Shown: positions 1 through 12,100, counted from the first letter of the stretch. The stretch: DNA of 64,000 nt from Basidiobolus meristosporus CBS 931.73 (GCA_002104905.1 MCFE01000090.1:1-64000); one strand, 5' to 3'. Numbers and translations: made by a program. The notes: a model not told the origin generated them from the letters alone.

Positions 1-59
1 CCGACATTCTAATCGGTCTAACTACTTCGCGAAGAAGTGGGTCTACATAATGGATCAAT

Positions 60-1600
60 CCAGAATGTACGATCCACTAATTCCTCATCTACCACTTTTT
101 GCCACTAAGAGACACACATATGGGGAATTGGTGGAGTAAAAATATCAAAAGCTGCCTATATTGAACTCTCAGTTTCTGGGACTGGAATACTACCACTGCA
201 TTATGCGTTATTGCAGTAGAAGAAGAGAACATTTTTGTTTCAAGGCACATGATACGAATAGTGCTGAACACCGGCAACTGGAAAGCACATTGTGGATATT
301 TCTAACCAATACTCACTGACCAAATTCAGAGTCGATGGGTTGTCGGAACCTATTACTACACTCAGGGAACATTGAAACCATTGATCATGGGGTAATCAAC
401 CCTTTCGTAATTGTCAAGTATGACTGAAAGAACTGTACAGCCACCATTCATTAGCCAATCCTCGTTCGATCTAGATCCAAGTTGCTCTGAACCATATCTG
501 TACTTTATTAGCCAGCTAATGAAATACCCGTTCAGTCAGCTGTGCCAAATAAAGCAAAGTGATGAATCAGTCATGCCAAATGAAGCTAACCCCATTGCCT
601 GTCTTGAAGGTCACATAGGTTTTGACATAAGGGCCTCCGTTGTAATTGTAGTTGCTGGTGTACACCTCACCATCAGATTCAATCCTCTCAACCACTGCAA
701 CATGGCCATCACTGCCGACACCTTGATTCCCAGGCTGGATGACAATGATGGAGGGGGCTTTGGGCTGACTCGAAACTGCCCAGCCAGCAGTGTTTCTGGC
801 GGAGGAGGTCCAGGTTAGTGCATCACCCGACCATGCTACGATGATGGCCTGTCAGCTGTGCGTAGCGAGCATCGGCCCAGTCAGTGCACTGCCCATTGTT
901 GAACCGGAATTGCAGTGTACCCTTGGAGGAGGTAGTGCTCTGGCTATTGCTACCGCTACTACTGCTTCCATTGCTACCTGAGCTACCGATACCAGAGCTA
1001 TTCTCGTCCCCATTGCTCTTGCTATTTCCGTTTCCATTGCTGTAACTTTTGCTGCCGTATTGTAGTCTTTCCCATTACCATAGTTATTCGTACCACTCCC
1101 ATGCGAGTATTTGTCCTTCTTCATGAGTGTGTGAGCTTTAGCTGCATTGACAGCTGCTGCAAAATCAGGACTAGGTCGACTAACGTCGTGCAATGGCAGG
1201 GTATCCACCACAGTCGCAGTGAGGCAGAGCGCGAGAACCAGCAGGCAAAGGAATGAGTTCATTTTTGGAGTGTACTTATCCAGAAGTAGTAGTTGATGAT
1301 ATCCAACAACCAAAGTGCACGTATTTATACTGTGTTCTGGGGAAGGGATGCTGAGACCACCTTCATTACTCTCCTCTTTGCATATAGCCATATAGGCAGC
1401 AAGGACTCGTTCCATAGAGTCGGGAATGAAGAGCAATCAGTATACACGGGCAAGAGTTCAGTGTTGGCGTGTTATATGATGAAAATAGATTTTCACCATA
1501 TCATACTCAGCTCATGTCTCGTCTCTCAATAATCTCTCATCAGGCATATAGGGCATCTGAGTAAACAATGTTCCAGTGTAATCATATCATTTCTGTTAGC
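60..1600. repeat. Direct repeat block X, copy 1
   Basis: This block is repeated in the same orientation at about 5440-6950. The shared part includes the minus-strand CHAP gene, its 3' flank and its 5' flank. For example, the sequence around 90-140, containing ggggaattggtg, recurs around 5455-5505. Substitutions and small indels are scattered through both copies, so the duplication is not recent. Edges were placed by eye and are approximate. Confidence 0.7.
567..1262 (-). pseudogene. Secreted CHAP-domain protein, frameshifted copy (subfamily 1, copy 1)
   Basis: The start is the ATG at 1262, which opens a clean signal peptide (MNSFLCLLVLALCLTA) followed by a hydrophilic spacer. The reading frame then leaves the CHAP frame: compared with the copy at 5993-6713, one base is missing near 1062 (gctgccgtattg against gctgccgttgttg) and one base is extra near 843 (acgatgatgg against acgtgatgg). 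Between these two lesions the translated frame is wrong and meets a TGA at 852-854. The CHAP half is still readable in the displaced frame, including the active-site context NNGQCTDWADARY near 880-905 and a C-terminus ending FIWHD before a TGA at 567-569. CHAP proteins are normally cell-wall amidases or endopeptidases. This copy should not make a functional enzyme unless the assembly is wrong at both sites. The long plus-strand frame over it is antisense shadow. Confidence 0.75.
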
Positions 1601-2520
1601 AGTCTACTCAGGCGTCACACACCCCACATTCAATATAAGTTTCCTGATCCTTACCCCTATCCCCAACCATCACATTAGAACTGCTCTTCTAATCAATACT
1701 CCCATTTTTGGTTCCACCACTTCCACTCAACCCTGTTCTTAGTGATGCATCTTGCATTCGTTGAATCTAACTCTTATACCAATACGGCTTTTTATTTTCA
1801 GATTTCGGCGTTTGGAGATTGCTACATAAATTGACCAGCTACCCTTAGGGCCCGATTTTAATTGCCCGATATACGAATGTATTTGAATGAAGTGAGTAGC
1901 AGAGTCTTCAGAAGACCAAGATTGAAACATTACATCGGTCCCCCTAATCTACAGATTAATGATCTTTCGTTAGCAAAACCCGAGACTTTTGACTCTAAAA
2001 ATACGCTATTGGTAGATCTTTGAAGCCTGAATTTGAATTCACCATGTTGGTAGGGTCTCGACTTCAACTGATTACCGAGAAAAAAAATCACTTTTTAAAG
2101 TGCAACATATCCAGATATCGTGAGGTTCCCACAATGTTCCGTCAAGAAAAAGCACAATTAGTACTATAATCAAGAATATCAACGACTGTGGACTACTTGG
2201 AGCGATCCTGAATCGAAATCGGAAATACAAGCACGTGCCTTCCAAGCCTAATGTGGTAGTAAATTAGGAATAAGGACATTCTATAACTAGATGAATTTTC
2301 ATATATGGCAGGATCCTTGATACATGCTTCATTCTGAAAGGTAAGATACGAATCGACTGGATTAAAGGTTTGAGAAGTTTTCTACTCAGCTTAGACTCAA
2401 TGGTAGGAATCGAATCCCAAATGCCACTTGTTATGGATAGCCCCGTTAAATCCTGGCCCAGAATAGTAAGCAGACTGTGGCTTGTTGCTTGTTGGATTGA
2501 TCTTCCTCAGATCTCCTCAG

Positions 2521-2530
2521 CTATATATTA
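2521..2530 (+). promoter_or_regulatory. TATA box of the intact CHAP gene
   Basis: The sequence ctatatatta lies 53-62 bp upstream of the ATG at 2583. The identical element sits at 4334-4343, the same distance from the paralogous ATG at 4395. Conservation of both motif and spacing between the duplicates supports a core promoter role. Confidence 0.6.
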
Positions 2531-2582
2531 CGAGCTTCGTGACCATGGATTCAACACGTTCACAACAACTCAATAGTACAAT

Positions 2583-3128
2583 ATGGTCAAAATCTCTTCC
2601 TTTCTTTCGGGTGCTGTTGTCGCTGCCGTTGGCCTTCTAAGTCTGGCTGCCCAAGCGCTTCCCACCTCGACCACTCCAAGCACCACCTCAGGCTCATCAA
2701 ACGCTACCGAGACATCTGCATCACATGCTCAGCTCGCTGGTCTATCCGAGCTCTACAATGCATGCTCACTGCAATTCCGCTTCGATAACGGCCAATGCAC
2801 CGATTGGGCAGATGCTCGTTATTACCAGCTCACCTGTCACCACACTCAGTGGTGGGGGAATGCCAAGACGTGGCCGGCAAGCGCTGAAAACACCGAAGGC
2901 TGGGTTGTATCCAGCGAGCCACGAGTTCCTTCGATCATTGCCATCCAGCCTGGATATCAGGGTTGCGACTCCTATGGCCATGTCGCGGTCGTCGAGAGCA
3001 TCAACGACGACGGAAGTGTCTACACCAGCAACTGGAACTACGTTGAGAATGGACGCGGCGGTCCCTACATCACCACATATGTTAACTTCTGGCCTGGCGA
3101 AGGAGTGTCCTTCATCTGGTATGAATAG
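2583..3128 (+). CDS. Secreted CHAP-domain (NlpC/P60-like) hydrolase, intact copy
   Basis: A single-exon gene of 181 residues. Residues 1-26 are a signal peptide with a hydrophobic core (AVVAAVGLLSLAAQA), followed by a Ser/Thr/Pro-rich linker to about residue 50. The CHAP domain fills residues 60-181. Its likely catalytic residues are Cys72 (NGQCTDWADARYYQL), His133 (YGHVAVVE) and Asn150 (TSNWNY), the Cys-His-polar order of the family. Extra cysteines at 61, 85 and 128 could form disulfides. CHAP enzymes usually cut peptidoglycan cross-links or the amide to the glycan, a substrate fungi lack, so a secreted role against bacteria is a reasonable inference but is not shown by the sequence. It is the only one of four local copies that is intact. 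Bacterial origin by transfer is possible and untested. Confidence 0.85.
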   Translation: MVKISSFLSGAVVAAVGLLSLAAQALPTSTTPSTTSGSSNATETSASHAQLAGLSELYNACSLQFRFDNGQCTDWADARYYQLTCHHTQWWGNAKTWPASAENTEGWVVSSEPRVPSIIAIQPGYQGCDSYGHVAVVESINDDGSVYTSNWNYVENGRGGPYITTYVNFWPGEGVSFIWYE

Positions 3129-4333
3129 GAGAAGAGGTCCAGCTCAGACACCCAATAGAAAATACCCCAATAAATAAATAAGTGAAACATCGCTCTATCT
3201 CGTTTTCCAGTGTGACCTACCTTCTATGCGTTTATCACGTTTGACTGAAGTATCATAACAACGAGAAGTAGGATTGTTGCTCGGAGATGCATATAGCACC
3301 GGCTAGTCATAATGATTATTTGTGATTGTTACCAGATTTATATCAAGATAATTAACTCGGTCTTTGCATGTAGGAGACGAGTTATAGATATCTAATGTTT
3401 ACTTACTTTTAGCAGCAGGAATTCTGGAGTTTGCAACAAAGGTCCCTCTAGTCTTAACATGTACGAGTAAAAGATGTATACACTTTAGATGGTAAAGACG
3501 TAGTGCTTGTATTATGGTCTGATATTACGGGTTTACTATGTAACAATTGCAGTTTCATGGCTGCTTCAAATTATGTCTACCGTATGGGTCAACATACACA
3601 TTAGCCAGCAATGTAATGTAGTACATGGAATCACACTTGTTCCGAAACCGATACAAACATATGGTTCTAACATGGAGGATTCTATCAAAGCTTAATCAAC
3701 ACAAAACAATTGGCTAAAGATAATGATAAAACGAAAGTAACCGATCAAAAAAATCCGCCATCTCCGCATCTATTTTAGATGAAAGTCAATAATCTCAGGA
3801 TCTGATATTCCACGATCTACGTAGGCCTATATTGACAGAGTCTAGACTTGAATTCGATATTCCGTGTTCGCACTACGGTAGGCGGGGTCCTTGAATCTTC
3901 GAGAATTGGACACTCTACTAACAAGAAACCTTCCTGATCTTCTAAAACTAAAGCAAAAAACTGATTCTGCGCACTGAGATGATAGACTAATCCCTAATCG
4001 GAAATGTAGATCTAGGGGCGTGCCAAATCGACTTCTATGACCAAACATGGCAGTAGTCAAACTTCATCGAAGATTACTAAACCAATCTGTGACCAACTTG
4101 CGGTCTCCATATATGGTGAATAACTTGAAGTACAATTCGATCTGCAAAGGTAAGCAAGATCCAGATTGATTGGATTGGGGGTTTTGGAAATTTCTTACTG
4201 AGCTTTAACTCGATGGTAGGAATCGAATTCCAAATGCCACTTGTTATGGCTAGCCCAGTTAAATCCTAGCCTGGAATAGTGAGCGCGATGTGATCTGTTA
4301 TTCGTTGGATCGACCTTCCTCAGATCTCCTCAG

Positions 4334-4343
4334 CTATATATTA
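4334..4343 (+). promoter_or_regulatory. TATA box of the second CHAP copy
   Basis: The element ctatatatta has the same spacing to the start codon as the one at 2521-2530. It suggests that the frameshifted copy may still be transcribed. Confidence 0.55.
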
Positions 4344-4394
4344 CGAGCTTCGTGACATGGATTCAGCACGTTCACAACAACCCAATAGTACAAT

Positions 4395-4988
4395 ATGGTC
4401 AAAATCTCTTCCTTTCTTTCGGGCGCTGTTGTCGCTGCCGTTGGCCTTCTAAACCTGGCTGTCCAAGCGCTTCCCACCTCGACCACTCCAAGCACCACCT
4501 CAGGCTCATCAAACGCTACCGAGACATCTGCATCACATGCTCAGCTCGCTGGTCTATCCGAGCTCTACAATGCATGCTCACTGCAATTCCGCTTCGATAA
4601 CGGCCAATGCACCGATTGGGCAGATGCTCGTTATTACCAGCTCACCTGTCACCACACTCAGTGGTGGGGGAATGCCAAGACGTGGCCGGCAAGCGCTGAA
4701 AACACCGAAGGCTGGGTTGTATCCAGCGAGCCACGAGTTCCTTCGATCATTGCCATCCAGCCTGGATATCAGGGTTGCGACTCCTATGGCCACGTCGCGG
4801 TCGTCGAGAGCATCAACGACGACGGAAGTGTCTACACCAGCAACTGGAACTACGTTGAGAATGGACGCGGCGGTCCTACATCACCACATATGTTAACTTC
4901 TGGCCCGGCGAAGGAGTCTCCTTCATCTGGTATGAATAGGAGAAGAGGTCCAGCTCAGATACCCGATAGAAAATACCCCGATAAATAA
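4395..4988 (+). pseudogene. Secreted CHAP-domain protein, C-terminal frameshift (tandem duplicate)
   Basis: This copy is nearly identical to the gene at 2583-3128 through residue 160, including the signal peptide and the Cys/His/Asn residues. A one-base deletion near 4875 (ggcggtcctac against ggcggtccctac) then shifts the frame. The last 21 residues, which form the final strand of the domain (ending FIWYE), are replaced by about 37 unrelated Arg/Pro/Lys-rich residues. All three presumed catalytic positions lie before the shift, but loss of the closing strand would probably destabilise the fold. It could be a young pseudogene, a C-run sequencing error or a variant with an altered tail. Confidence 0.7.
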
Positions 4989-5439
4989 ACGATTGAAATA
5001 TCATTTCAGCTCGGTTTTCCAAGTTAACCTCTGCTGCATTTACTGGCTAACCCCAGTGGTATGTATGCATAGAATTTTGAGCAATACAGCTTATGAATTT
5101 TCATTTCAAGATGATACTCAAGGCCTTCTCTTTACACACGCATCCCTTGGATGCATGAAGTGAGAATATTTGCTCTGCTAGTGAGCCACATATCTATTTG
5201 TCCATAGGTTTTCCTCAATCGAGAGGGTTTGTGCGGCAGGTAAATTGATTAATTTGGTCGTAAGGAGCTTTCTTTTCAACATTTTCAATGTTGATGCATC
5301 CAGATTTCGATCACTGTAGTATTGCAATATTTTCTGCCTATCTAATGTCCACCCATTTGGAGCCCGGAATTTCGATCTGTCAAATGGCTTCGGAAAGTAA
5401 TGTATCCACTTTATAAATCAAGCCAAAATGTTAAGATCC

Positions 5440-6950
5440 ATCAACACTCCATCTACCACTTTTCGGCATCAAGAGACACTCACGTGGGGAATTGGTGAAG
5501 TAAAAATATTTACAACTGCCAATATTGAACCGGCAGCCCTCGGTTTATGAGATTAGCATGCTACCACTGCATTATGCAATAAGCAGAAGGTGAAGTCACT
5601 TATATTTCAAGGGACACGATACGATTTATACTGAACATCATTAGCAGGAAAGCGGACAATAGGTATTGCTAACCACCACTTACTTGAATGAACCCTTTCC
5701 AAGCAACTTGGTGGCTTAGTCCCAGTTTAGTCTGGATCGTGGCTTTTGTGTTGTGTCGATGGTTTCTCCGAGCCCACTACCAGACACCTAGGGAATATTG
5801 AAACCATCCATCACGGGACAATCAGCATATACATAATTACCAAGCATGATTGAATCAACTGCACAATCACCATTCATTAGCCAATCTTCGTTCGATCTGG
5901 ATCCAGGTTGCTCTGAACCATATCTGTACTTTATTAGCCAGCTAATGAAATACCCGTTCAGTCAGCTGTGCCAAATAAAGCAAAGTGATGAATCAGTCAT
6001 GCCAAATGAAGCTAACCCCATTGCCTGTCTTGAAGGTCACATAGGTTTTGACATAAGGGCCTCCGTTGTAATTGTAGTTGCTGGTGTACACCTCACCATC
6101 AGATTCAATCCTCTCAACCATTGCAACATGGCCATCACTGCCGACACCTTGATTCCCAGGCTGGATGACAATGACGGAGGGGACTTTGGGCTGACTCGAA
6201 ACCGTCCAGCCAGCAGCATTTCTGGCGGAGGAGGTCCAGGTTAGTGCATCACCCGACCATGCTACGTGATGGCCTGACAGCTGTGCGTAGCGAGCATCGG
6301 CCCAGTCAGTGCACTGCCCATTGTTGAATCGAAATTGCAGTGTACCCTTGGAGGAGACAGTGCTCTGGCTATTGCTGCCACTACTGCTGCTCCCATCGCT
6401 ACTTGAGCTTCCGGTACTGTAGCTATCACCGTTCCCATTGCTACTATTGTAATTCTTTCCATTGTTTTTGCTATTTCCGCTTCCAGCCCTGTTGCTTTTG
6501 CTGCCGTTGTTGTAGTCTTTCCCATTACCATAGTTATTCATACCACTCCCATGCGAGTATTTACCCTTCTTCAGGAGTGTGTGAGCCTCAATTGCACCAC
6601 CTGGCTCCTACGAGATCCGGACTAGATCGATTGACATCGTGCAGCGGTAGGTTACCCACCACAATCGCAGTGAGGCAGAGTGTGAGAACCAGCAGGCAAA
6701 GGAATGAGACCATTTTTGGAATGTACTTATTCAGAAGTAGTAGTTAATGATATCCAACAACCAAGGTGCATGTATGTATACTGCGTTGCGGGTGAGGGAT
6801 GTTGAGACCACATTCATTACTCTTCTCTTCGCATGTAGCCATCCATAGAGTTGGGAATGAACAGCAATCATCTAGCATACATGGCGGAGAGCGCAATCCA
6901 GTTCATGTCTCATTTCGCTGAAACATTATTCACTATTGCGAAATAATCAA
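5440..6950. repeat. Direct repeat block X, copy 2
   Basis: The second copy of the block at about 60-1600, in the same orientation. Together with block Y it gives the gene order minus, plus, plus, minus for the four CHAP copies. Confidence 0.7.
5993..6713 (-). pseudogene. Secreted CHAP-domain protein, signal peptide out of frame (subfamily 1, copy 2)
   Basis: The CHAP half is fully open from 6541 to 5993 (182 codons). It has an Asn/Gly/Ser-rich linker of about 65 residues, then a complete CHAP domain with Cys77 (NNGQCTDWADARY), His138 (SDGHVAMVE) and Asn155 (TSNYNY), numbered from the first internal Met. The expected signal peptide starts at the ATG at 6713 (MVSFLCLLVLTLCLTAIVVG). It runs into a TGA after about 41 codons because of a one-base difference from copy 1 near 6580-6610. 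No convincing GT..AG intron repairs this. Either secretion is lost, or a very unusual splice or sequencing error is involved. The defect is complementary to copy 1, which keeps the signal peptide but breaks the CHAP frame. Confidence 0.7.
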
Positions 6951-7820
6951 GCGTCATTAACTCCACAATTATCAATCGGCATTGAGGCAACCCTAACCTA
7001 TATCTCCCAACTTGAACTTTGATGTTGGTCAAGCTGCAGAAGCCTCCCAGTCCTATATGCAGCCATAATTGCTAATTATTCACATCAGCTACAATATGTC
7101 TCTGAACTTCTATCATCCCCCACCCATGCCTCTTAGCCACTAGAATTTCGGAGATTTTGGACCATGATGGTTATATAAAGGGTTGTAGCACATTCATTGC
7201 ATAACAAAGCTCCTGTGTTTGCTCTGTGTAATCCCGAATAAAAGCATCTTGCCTACATTCTCTGGATGGCTCGATGATTTTCAGGAGTTACACGCAAACT
7301 GCTCAAGATCGAAGGCACATTTCAACGTTTAGGCATGTGCTTACAGAAAAGGCATGGATTATGAAAATGTAGCAACTGATCACCCGCCTTTTAGTGTAGC
7401 ACTTCGATATCATCATGCACCACTATGTATTTCGGTAGGTGCAAAGATATGCAAGTAGAATGTTATATACCAGCAGTATTTATAATAGGTGGTTTGTGGT
7501 TGTAGGTCAGTAACATTCCTTTCAAAGGTGAACCTGTCACTTCATCTTCATTTATGCCGCCTCTCAACTCTGATAAGCTCCCTCTCTTTGGGATAGCTCA
7601 TCATATGCATGCGTATTTGCTTTAATCTGACATCAAGTCCTTCACTCATCCAACCAAACTTGCCAAACTACCACACAGGGGCTCCTACCAAATTTGCGGT
7701 ACTCCTAAACGACGGATATATATATATATATTATGTCCATACATAGTTAAAGCCTGATTTCAAGGGATAATTAGCTTCGACATTATTCGACGATACTCTG
7801 GATCGAACGAAACCATCAAG
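6950..7820. other. Intergenic, no gene recognised
   Basis: I see no coding frame with protein-like character on either strand. The only distinct element is a (TA)n microsatellite of about 16 bp at 7716-7732, about 90 bp before the TATA box of the next gene. Confidence 0.6.
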
Positions 7821-7829
7821 TATAAAAAG
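7821..7829 (+). promoter_or_regulatory. TATA box of the 7TM gene
   Basis: The sequence tataaaaag lies about 60-68 bp upstream of the ATG at 7889 and is a good match to the eukaryotic TATA consensus. Confidence 0.6.
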
Positions 7830-7888
7830 CCCCCTCAGCCAAGTTTTCTTCGCATCAATCTCTCAGCAGTATTTAGTTGTCAGTCAAT

Positions 7889-8848
7889 ATGGGTCCTCCT
7901 GTGACTATTACCGCGCCGTTGCATTTGCTCTTTGAGTCGAACATCACCATGTCGCTCACAGCTATGTGTACGGTTGTATTTATCAACAACCTCTACCACT
8001 CGATACGGATGCTTCCCAACAATCAGAAATTAATCTACTACCTTTGCTTCATCCAGGCATTGTTTGGGGCATTCACCAACATCATCGCCGTGGTGTTCTT
8101 CTTTTACTTTGACCTTTTATGCGGCCCACGTATCTATCTTGCTGCTACACTGAATCTGTTTGCTACCACATGCATCGAAATCATTTTACTACTGAAGGCG
8201 TACTATGGCTCCGACAGATCAAAGATAATCTTTGGCATAGGTGCAGTGCTGCAGGTTGCCAGAGTAACAGTTGGTGCAGTCAACATAATTTACACGTCGT
8301 ACATGGTGACCGAACTGCATGGCGTGCGAAGGAAAAATCAACATGCTGACAGGCATGTTGGTGGTGATCTTTGAATTGGTCCTCAACGCCTACTTTTCCG
8401 TGCTATTTCTGAGCTCCATGTATCGTCAATGGAAGTTCGTCAAGACTCGGCTTTATGCAGCTTTACTCAAAGACGGTACCATCTATTCGTTTGCCACTGC
8501 CTTTACCAGCGTTGCGATGATTATTCTGGCCAGTGCAGGAGTCTTAGGCGACAACTCACCAATTCTGTTCAATGTCAGCTGTAAGTTGGATGTCTCATTT
8601 GGACTCCCGAAACCCATCTAATTGATTCATGTATAGGGGCCGTGGCATCCAAATTAATTGTGGAACAGCTAATTAATACTCACAAACTGAAACGCGATGG
8701 GGTCACCAACGACAAAATTACTACCAAGCGCACAAACAACACTGGAGCTACTTCTACGGAAAGAAGTGGCTCAACCAATCCAGAATTCTCCTTCTCGGAT
8801 GGGCAAAAGAAAGACGAGTTTACAATCAAAGTGGTCACAAGAGACTAA
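7889..8848 (+). CDS. Seven-transmembrane protein, possible frameshift in extracellular loop 2
   Basis: The start is the ATG at 7889 (MGPPVTITAP). Hydrophobic segments follow in order: about 7930-8000, 8030-8110, 8140-8205, 8225-8300, 8350-8430, 8490-8550 and 8560-8660, giving seven membrane spans. A clear intron lies at 8581-8636 and joins NVSW to AVASKLIVEQ inside the seventh span. The tail is hydrophilic and Thr/Ser/Lys-rich. The first five exon-like kilobases do not read straight through: the frame from 7889 must shift by +1 near 8296-8330 to enter the frame holding spans five to seven. A 58 bp GT..AG intron at 8274-8331 would restore the phase but would delete half of span four. A one-base indel would keep a loop containing Cys (HACEGKIN) opposite Cys in LLCGPR, like the conserved GPCR disulfide. 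The family is not recognised; a receptor or sensor role is a guess. Confidence 0.6.
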
Positions 8849-9174
8849 CTCAATAGTTGCAACTTGCCATAGATTTTCAATGTAATGCATGTCACTAATA
8901 TATATACGCAGAATCACCTGTCAATAAATTCAACGAAAGAAACCTGCCATGTGTACAGTGTATATATTTACTCGGTATGAGGGCTTCAAGAAATGGGCTC
9001 ATTTTTATAAAGTATTATGCTCCGGTATATATGGTATTAGAATGACTGCATAACAGAATTGAAATCGATATGTTGCACAAGTGAAGGGAGGGGAGGGGAT
9101 AGCTCTGGAATCTATCACCTGATTAGCAGGATTGTATGTATAGGTATATCTCGCATCTCGCATCTCGCATTGCT

Positions 9175-12100
9175 TCACATGTTCCCGAATGGTTTCCCTG
9201 CTCTCAACGGCCCTTTACCCATCTTCTCCTTACATGAATAATGCACAACCACACCGTTAGGAAATACGGCGAAAACGCTGTTCCCAATACGCTTCAAACA
9301 ATGTGGACACATCCGGTCCTCGGTGATTTTGACATATCTGGATCTGTAATGAACTAGCTTTTCCTGCACCTGGACACCTTCGGCCCTCAGCAGGCTGCTG
9401 ACGACATGGTTCATTCTTGAGTTTTTGTGAAGCTCCCGCAGGTATTTCTCGAAATATTTGTTCAAATTCTCCAGCTTTGTATCTTCGGGAAGCATGCTGA
9501 GTACTTCCGATACATCTATGGACGATCCGTAACTTGCTAAAAGTGCGATGGCTGGCTCGATCAGTGGGGAGTCTTCTGGGTTGGATGGCTTCAAGTAGAT
9601 CCTCAACAATGTAACAAATAACTCGGGTGTCCAGTGCTCTTTGCAATAGCTCTCTGCTTTGGCAAAGTCGCCCAACTTATGGACGTAGATGTTGAGTGCT
9701 TGCTCATGCAGCCCCATTCGGCTCAATAAGATTGCCCTCTCTTCATAGAAGCCATCTGTGGTCAGCTGCCCCAGGATTTTCTCGGCTTTGTAAAAGGTGG
9801 ACTCGGTCAGGAACTTGATTAGCTTCTGGCGAGTAGAGTTATGATCTAGATTGGGTCAGTTAAATGGACAAATCATGGGATGGCGTCTTCTTTGCTGTAC
9901 CTTCCGTGACGGGCTCGACGATTTGGTCGTTTTCCGCGTTCATGACATTGTTTAAATAAAGGATGATGAGGGTGTTGTGAAATTCCGGGTTGTTATCCTC
10001 AAGTTCATGGATGATATGCTCCAGATAAGGAATGCATAGATCGGGTGCGTAATGGTCGAGATGCTCGACTACTCTGGCTCTGGGCTGTGCAACGACCTCC
10101 GACATATCCTCAGTAAATATCTGAACAGAGGGTCATTAGAACAGGTTAAGTTTGAGTGAGCATGGGCTGCTTACGGAAAGCCCCAATTCTGGGTCGGTTT
10201 GTAGAACCCATGGCGAGAACTCCAGAACCAAATCGAAATCATCCACACCGAGCTTTTGGAGGTAGATAACAGTGGATGAGCAGCCAGATAACGGATTTCC
10301 CGAAGAGCGGCCCAACCTTAAATGAATGAGTCAGTCTGACGAGCCAGATGTGAGCGGGTCAAAAGAGGTGTTACTTAGTTAAGAGCTGGAGTGATTTTCT
10401 GTGCAGTCCTTTACCCCTGTAAAGGTCAACCAATTCCCTATATTTCTAAAAGACGGGAAATGATAAATATATGAGTCCCGGTGCGGATTGCCAACCATAT
10501 TACCTTATGCTGGAGCAGTAGGGTTTCGCTCTCCGCAACATTACAATGATTGCTAACTCTCAGCAACGGCCCAACCAATGCATCATTACTGTTAAGGTAC
10601 GCCTTCAGCAACGTGGTGTCGATCAACTGTGCAAGCAGGGGAAGGCTGATGGAGGATTTTGCGACAACGCTTTCAACGTTGGTGGACAGGGAAGACAAGG
10701 TAGCCGAGGATCCGACTCGTTTGATCGACTGCGTCTCGCCATTAGAACTCAACGTTTTTGACACTTTCCGTCTCCAGTCAGTCAAGAAGCCAACCAATGC
10801 CTCAATGGCATCTTTCAAATTGCCGCCCTCTAATAAACCATCTGGACTTAGAAACGAGAGCTTACTGTGGACTGACAAGATTGAGCGTACCAAGGGTTGA
10901 GCCTCCATCCTGCTCATCAGCTTTGCTCAGAGTACCCGCGATCACAGGAGGATACAATGAAATCACTTCCACTGGGTCAGCATCCAATTCTTGGAACATG
11001 CTTAGCGCCTGCTCATATCCACCGTTACGGAACAGGAAATGCGCGTAAAGGTTGCGAATGCGCGTTAGTTGGGCATTCTAAAGAACATAGAGTTAGGGCC
11101 GTTAGACGGGAAGCATCTCCGGGTGCGTCAATGACAGACCTTTTCTTCAGGGAGGATTTTTTCGATCTGATCCAACAAACTTAGAGCCTCCTCGAACTCA
11201 TTAACCTCGACCAGCTGGTCAATCTGACATAGAAAGTTCAGTAATAATCCGCAGAACAAGCCCGTCCACCTCTCCTACCTGCTTCATGAAATCCAGTGGG
11301 ATAAGTCGCCACACATGGTCAGAGCTTGCGATATAGATCACTTTACCCTGAGTCATCATTTGTGGGTTGGTAAGCTCAATGTTTTGAACTAGCCTTTGGG
11401 TTCCGATGTTCCGGATTTCTACGTGTTTCGACAGAATTGCGATGGCGTAAGGGAATGAATACCCTGGAGAATGAATAGGTGTTGGTCCAGGAAAGCAAAG
11501 TCTACGTCACGTCATGAAAGAGTACCAAGTTCTTCAGGAGCTGCCGACCAGCTGATGCCAGCTTTTCGAGTGGGTGTTCCATCGGGGCCGATGAAAATGC
11601 TCACATCTTTGGTGAAAAAGTTCCAATTAGACTGGAAACAACCGATTAAGCGAAACATCTGCTATTTACTATCTTTCTCCACTAAAAGCTCGTCGTTGGG
11701 TAACCGTACGATCAGGGGCTTTCCGGCATTCAAAATCATCCCCATAGCGCCGATTGCCATAGAGCCCAGCTCGCTCAAGCTGCTTCCCAGGCCGGAACCC
11801 TCACCGGCATTTGCAAACAATTCGGTTACTTTGCCACTCGGCAAATCCAAAATCGCATATCCTTTTGTGAAGGACGAGCACAACTTTGTACTCGAGGCCC
11901 AAGTGATTTTCCGGACTCTGTCTGGAATGTTGAATTCCTACGATATTGAAAGTTGTCTTTGATATGCTGACGGTTGGCCAATCGTTCGTATTGAACTACC
12001 TTGGTCTCCACTAGCTCCATATCTTGCCACGTGTATACTACCAACTTCTTCTTTACCGCCACGCATAAGCGTGTGACGATGGCAGGAATGCCCTCCTCAA

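Larger units (their letters stand above)
4200..5020. repeat. Tandem repeat block Y, second copy
   Basis: This segment repeats about 2385-3200 in the same orientation, roughly 1.81 kb downstream. Homology covers the promoter, including an almost unchanged tggtaggaatcgaat tract, the TATA box, the entire CHAP coding sequence and the first part of the 3' UTR. Coding identity is very high, far above that of the block X copies, so this duplication or conversion is younger. Weaker similarity continues upstream to about 4000 and 2200. Confidence 0.75.

Noticed and set aside
411-818. 135-codon plus-strand frame, repeated at 5846-6244
   Set aside because: It is antisense to the CHAP genes; its conservation is explained by the duplicated minus-strand coding sequence.
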